Made by a program: the position numbers and the translations under genes
NCBI GenBank assembly: GCA_964496245.1
Contig: CAZBZG010000034.1
Coordinates: 1-23,334, forward strand
Direction of reading: 5' to 3'
Source of the DNA: CAZBZG01 sp964496245
Lineage (GTDB): Bacteria; Planctomycetota; SZUA-567
Length of the DNA stretch: 23,334 nt
Notes under the pieces: generated by a model
What the model saw: only the letters and a program-made list of their open reading frames with translations
What the model was told of the DNA's origin: nothing
The model's database searches: none
Shown: piece by piece, positions 22,014 through 23,334 of the stretch
Numbering within the stretch: the first letter of the stretch is position 1
How the letters are laid out: each line of letters starts with the position of its first letter

Positions 22014-22766
22014 ATGGCCCTGGGGCCGATCTCGCAAAAAACGCTGGCCGACACCGTGGAAATCCGGCTGCGGGAGTTCATTCGGGAATCAGGCCTCACG
22101 CCCGGGGACGCCCTCCCCGGCGAACAGGCGCTCGCCAGCCAGCTCCAGGTCAGCCGCAACGTAATCCGCGAGGCCTTGAGCCGGCTGCGCATGCAGGGAC
22201 TCGTCCAGAGCCGCAAGCGCCGCGGCATGGTGGTGGCCAGCCCCGAACACCTTTTCGCCGGCCTCGACCGGCTCCTCCAGACCGGCATCCTCGACGACAA
22301 GCGCGCCCAGGACCTCGCCCAGCTGCGCGTGGTCATCGAACTCGGCATCGCCGATTTCGTGGTGGCCGGCCTGACCGACGAACGCCTGGAAGACCTCGCG
22401 CGCATTGCCGAGGAGCTTGAAGCCTCCACGGATATGGACCGCCGCCGCGAGCTCGACCATGCCTTCCACGCCATCCTGTACCACCTCACCGGCAACCGGG
22501 AACTCGTGGCTTTCCAGTCCCTGCTCATGCTCTATTTCCAGCACCTGGTCGTGGCCAAGCCCTCGGGTCCGACGAGTATCCCCGGCGGCACGCACACGGA
22601 TCTCGTGCACGCGTTGCACGCGCGCGATCCGAAAGCGTTCCGCAACGTCATGCGCATCCACCTCAAGAACCAGATCGATCATCTGCGCGAAATGCAGCAG
22701 TCGCGTGCGCGTGCGCACGCCGCGCACCCGGACGATGCGGACACGGAATCGGAGAGGGAACCATGA
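22014..22766 (+). CDS. FadR-subfamily GntR regulator with FCD domain
   Basis: This 250-residue protein has an N-terminal GntR winged helix at about 8-76 (DALPGEQALASQLQVSRNVIREAL as HTH, then a wing with a basic SRKRRG stretch). An all-helical FCD ligand domain spans about 95-230. The FCD metal-binding residues are present: D148 and H152 in DHAFH, H194 in GTHTDL and H216 in RIHLKN. Family members bind metal plus a small carboxylate or sugar acid and usually repress neighbouring catabolic genes; NanR, the sialic-acid regulator, belongs to this group. The last ~20 residues are charged and probably disordered. GGAG lies 6 nt before the ATG. It overlaps the sialidase-like gene by ATGA, so the two are translated together. 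Its own promoter carries a dyad in operator position. Confidence 0.9.
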   Translation: MALGPISQKTLADTVEIRLREFIRESGLTPGDALPGEQALASQLQVSRNVIREALSRLRMQGLVQSRKRRGMVVASPEHLFAGLDRLLQTGILDDKRAQDLAQLRVVIELGIADFVVAGLTDERLEDLARIAEELEASTDMDRRRELDHAFHAILYHLTGNRELVAFQSLLMLYFQHLVVAKPSGPTSIPGGTHTDLVHALHARDPKAFRNVMRIHLKNQIDHLREMQQSRARAHAAHPDDADTESEREP

Positions 22767-23334
22767 ACCCGACAGCGACCGATTGGTGCGTCCTCGAGCT
22801 CCCCCCCACGCAAGACAATCCGCGCAACAGCGAGGGCGCCTTTGTCCGGCTCGCAGACGGCCGGATCCTCTTCATCTACTCCAAGTTCACGGGCGGCGGC
22901 GGAGACCATGCAACCGCGCATCTCGCCCGGCACGAATCGGCTGACGCGGGCGCCACATGGTCGGCCGAGGACCGACTCGTGGTCGACTGCGAGGGCGACA
23001 TGAACGTGATGTCCGTCAGCCTGCTCCGCCTCGCCGACGGCCGCGTCGCGCTCTTCTACCTGCGCAAGAACTCGCTCGAGGATTGCCGCCCCCGGGTCCG
23101 TTTTTCCGCCGACGAAGGCGAAACCTGGTCCGACCCCACCCGCATGATTCCAGACGATGCGATGGGCTACTATGTCATGAACAACGACCGCGTCATCCAG
23201 CTCGCCTCCGGCCGCCTGGTCGCGCCCGCCGCACTCCACGGTCCTGCCGGGCCGGGCCAGATCGACAAGTACGGACGGGTCATGTGCTACCTGTCCGACG
23301 ACAGCGGCGCCACCTGGCGCCGCAGCACGACCGT
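22763..23334 (+). CDS. Sialidase/BNR-repeat-like protein, 3' end beyond the window
   Basis: The open frame starts at ATG 22763, overlapping the FCD regulator's stop by 4 nt, and is still open at the window end after 190 residues. Three Asp-boxes (S-x-D-x-G-x-T-W) are visible: residues 59-66 SADAGATW, 115-122 SADEGETW and 178-185 SDDSGATW. The repeated LADGR strand that usually accompanies them occurs at 30-34 and 90-94. The protein thus begins a six-bladed sialidase-like propeller (BNR_2 type). R21 in NPRNSEG may be the first arginine of the sialidase triad, though no FRIP motif is present. There is no signal peptide, so it is probably cytoplasmic. Many proteins of this type in PVC bacteria are not proven sialidases; true activity needs the remaining arginines, Tyr and Glu, which lie outside the window. 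Confidence 0.8.
   Translation, partial: MNPTATDWCVLELPPTQDNPRNSEGAFVRLADGRILFIYSKFTGGGGDHATAHLARHESADAGATWSAEDRLVVDCEGDMNVMSVSLLRLADGRVALFYLRKNSLEDCRPRVRFSADEGETWSDPTRMIPDDAMGYYVMNNDRVIQLASGRLVAPAALHGPAGPGQIDKYGRVMCYLSDDSGATWRRSTT

Noticed and set aside
1..23334. CRISPR arrays, tRNA/rRNA genes, insertion sequences, attachment sites
   Set aside because: I saw no regularly spaced direct repeats, no cloverleaf or rRNA-like stretch, no transposase or integrase, and no terminal inverted repeats.

Overview
The window is high-GC (about two thirds by eye), densely coded bacterial DNA. The gene content suggests a member of the PVC group, such as Lentisphaerota, Kiritimatiellota or Planctomycetota. 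The reasons are large secreted proteins with golvesin-like and cadherin-like modules, a type II pseudopilin-like protein inside a carbohydrate operon, a GntR-headed LacI-type regulator, CBM9-like modules, and planctomycete-style hydrolase and zinc-ribbon proteins. This assignment is an inference; no rRNA or other marker is present.

Left part (1-6324). A hydrolase C-terminus (ends 350) meets a leftward purine set convergently. The set reads purB (adenylosuccinate lyase, 4303-2867), a stand-alone AICAR transformylase lacking the IMP-cyclohydrolase half (2741-1455), and a low-complexity protein with a C-terminal zinc ribbon (1444-398). Divergent from purB are a lipoprotein with a CBM9-like domain (4622-5611) and a PHP-type phosphoesterase (5644-6324).

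Middle part (21720-6362, leftward). Seven genes on one strand, with gaps of 75 nt or less, look like one 15.4-kb operon. In transcription order they are: a GntR/LacI-type regulator; multidomain glycosidase-like protein B; a pseudopilin-like protein; a 909-residue secreted protein of unknown family; a GH84-like lipoprotein with a CBM9-like domain; multidomain protein A, a paralogue of B; and a GH3 glycosidase without a signal peptide. The likely logic is extracytoplasmic breakdown of an amino-sugar-containing glycan, final cleavage inside the cell by GH3, and control by a sugar-sensing regulator that is itself the first gene.

Right part (21721-23334). A 293-nt AT-richer control region separates the operon from a rightward FadR-type (GntR/FCD) regulator. 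It carries a good promoter for each direction, and a perfect 7-bp inverted repeat covers the rightward -10 region. The FCD regulator overlaps by 4 nt a BNR/sialidase-like gene that runs off the window end.

The most novel material is the A/B paralogue pair, whose roughly 500-residue N-terminal region may be an undescribed glycosidase family, and the unassigned 909-residue protein encoded between them.
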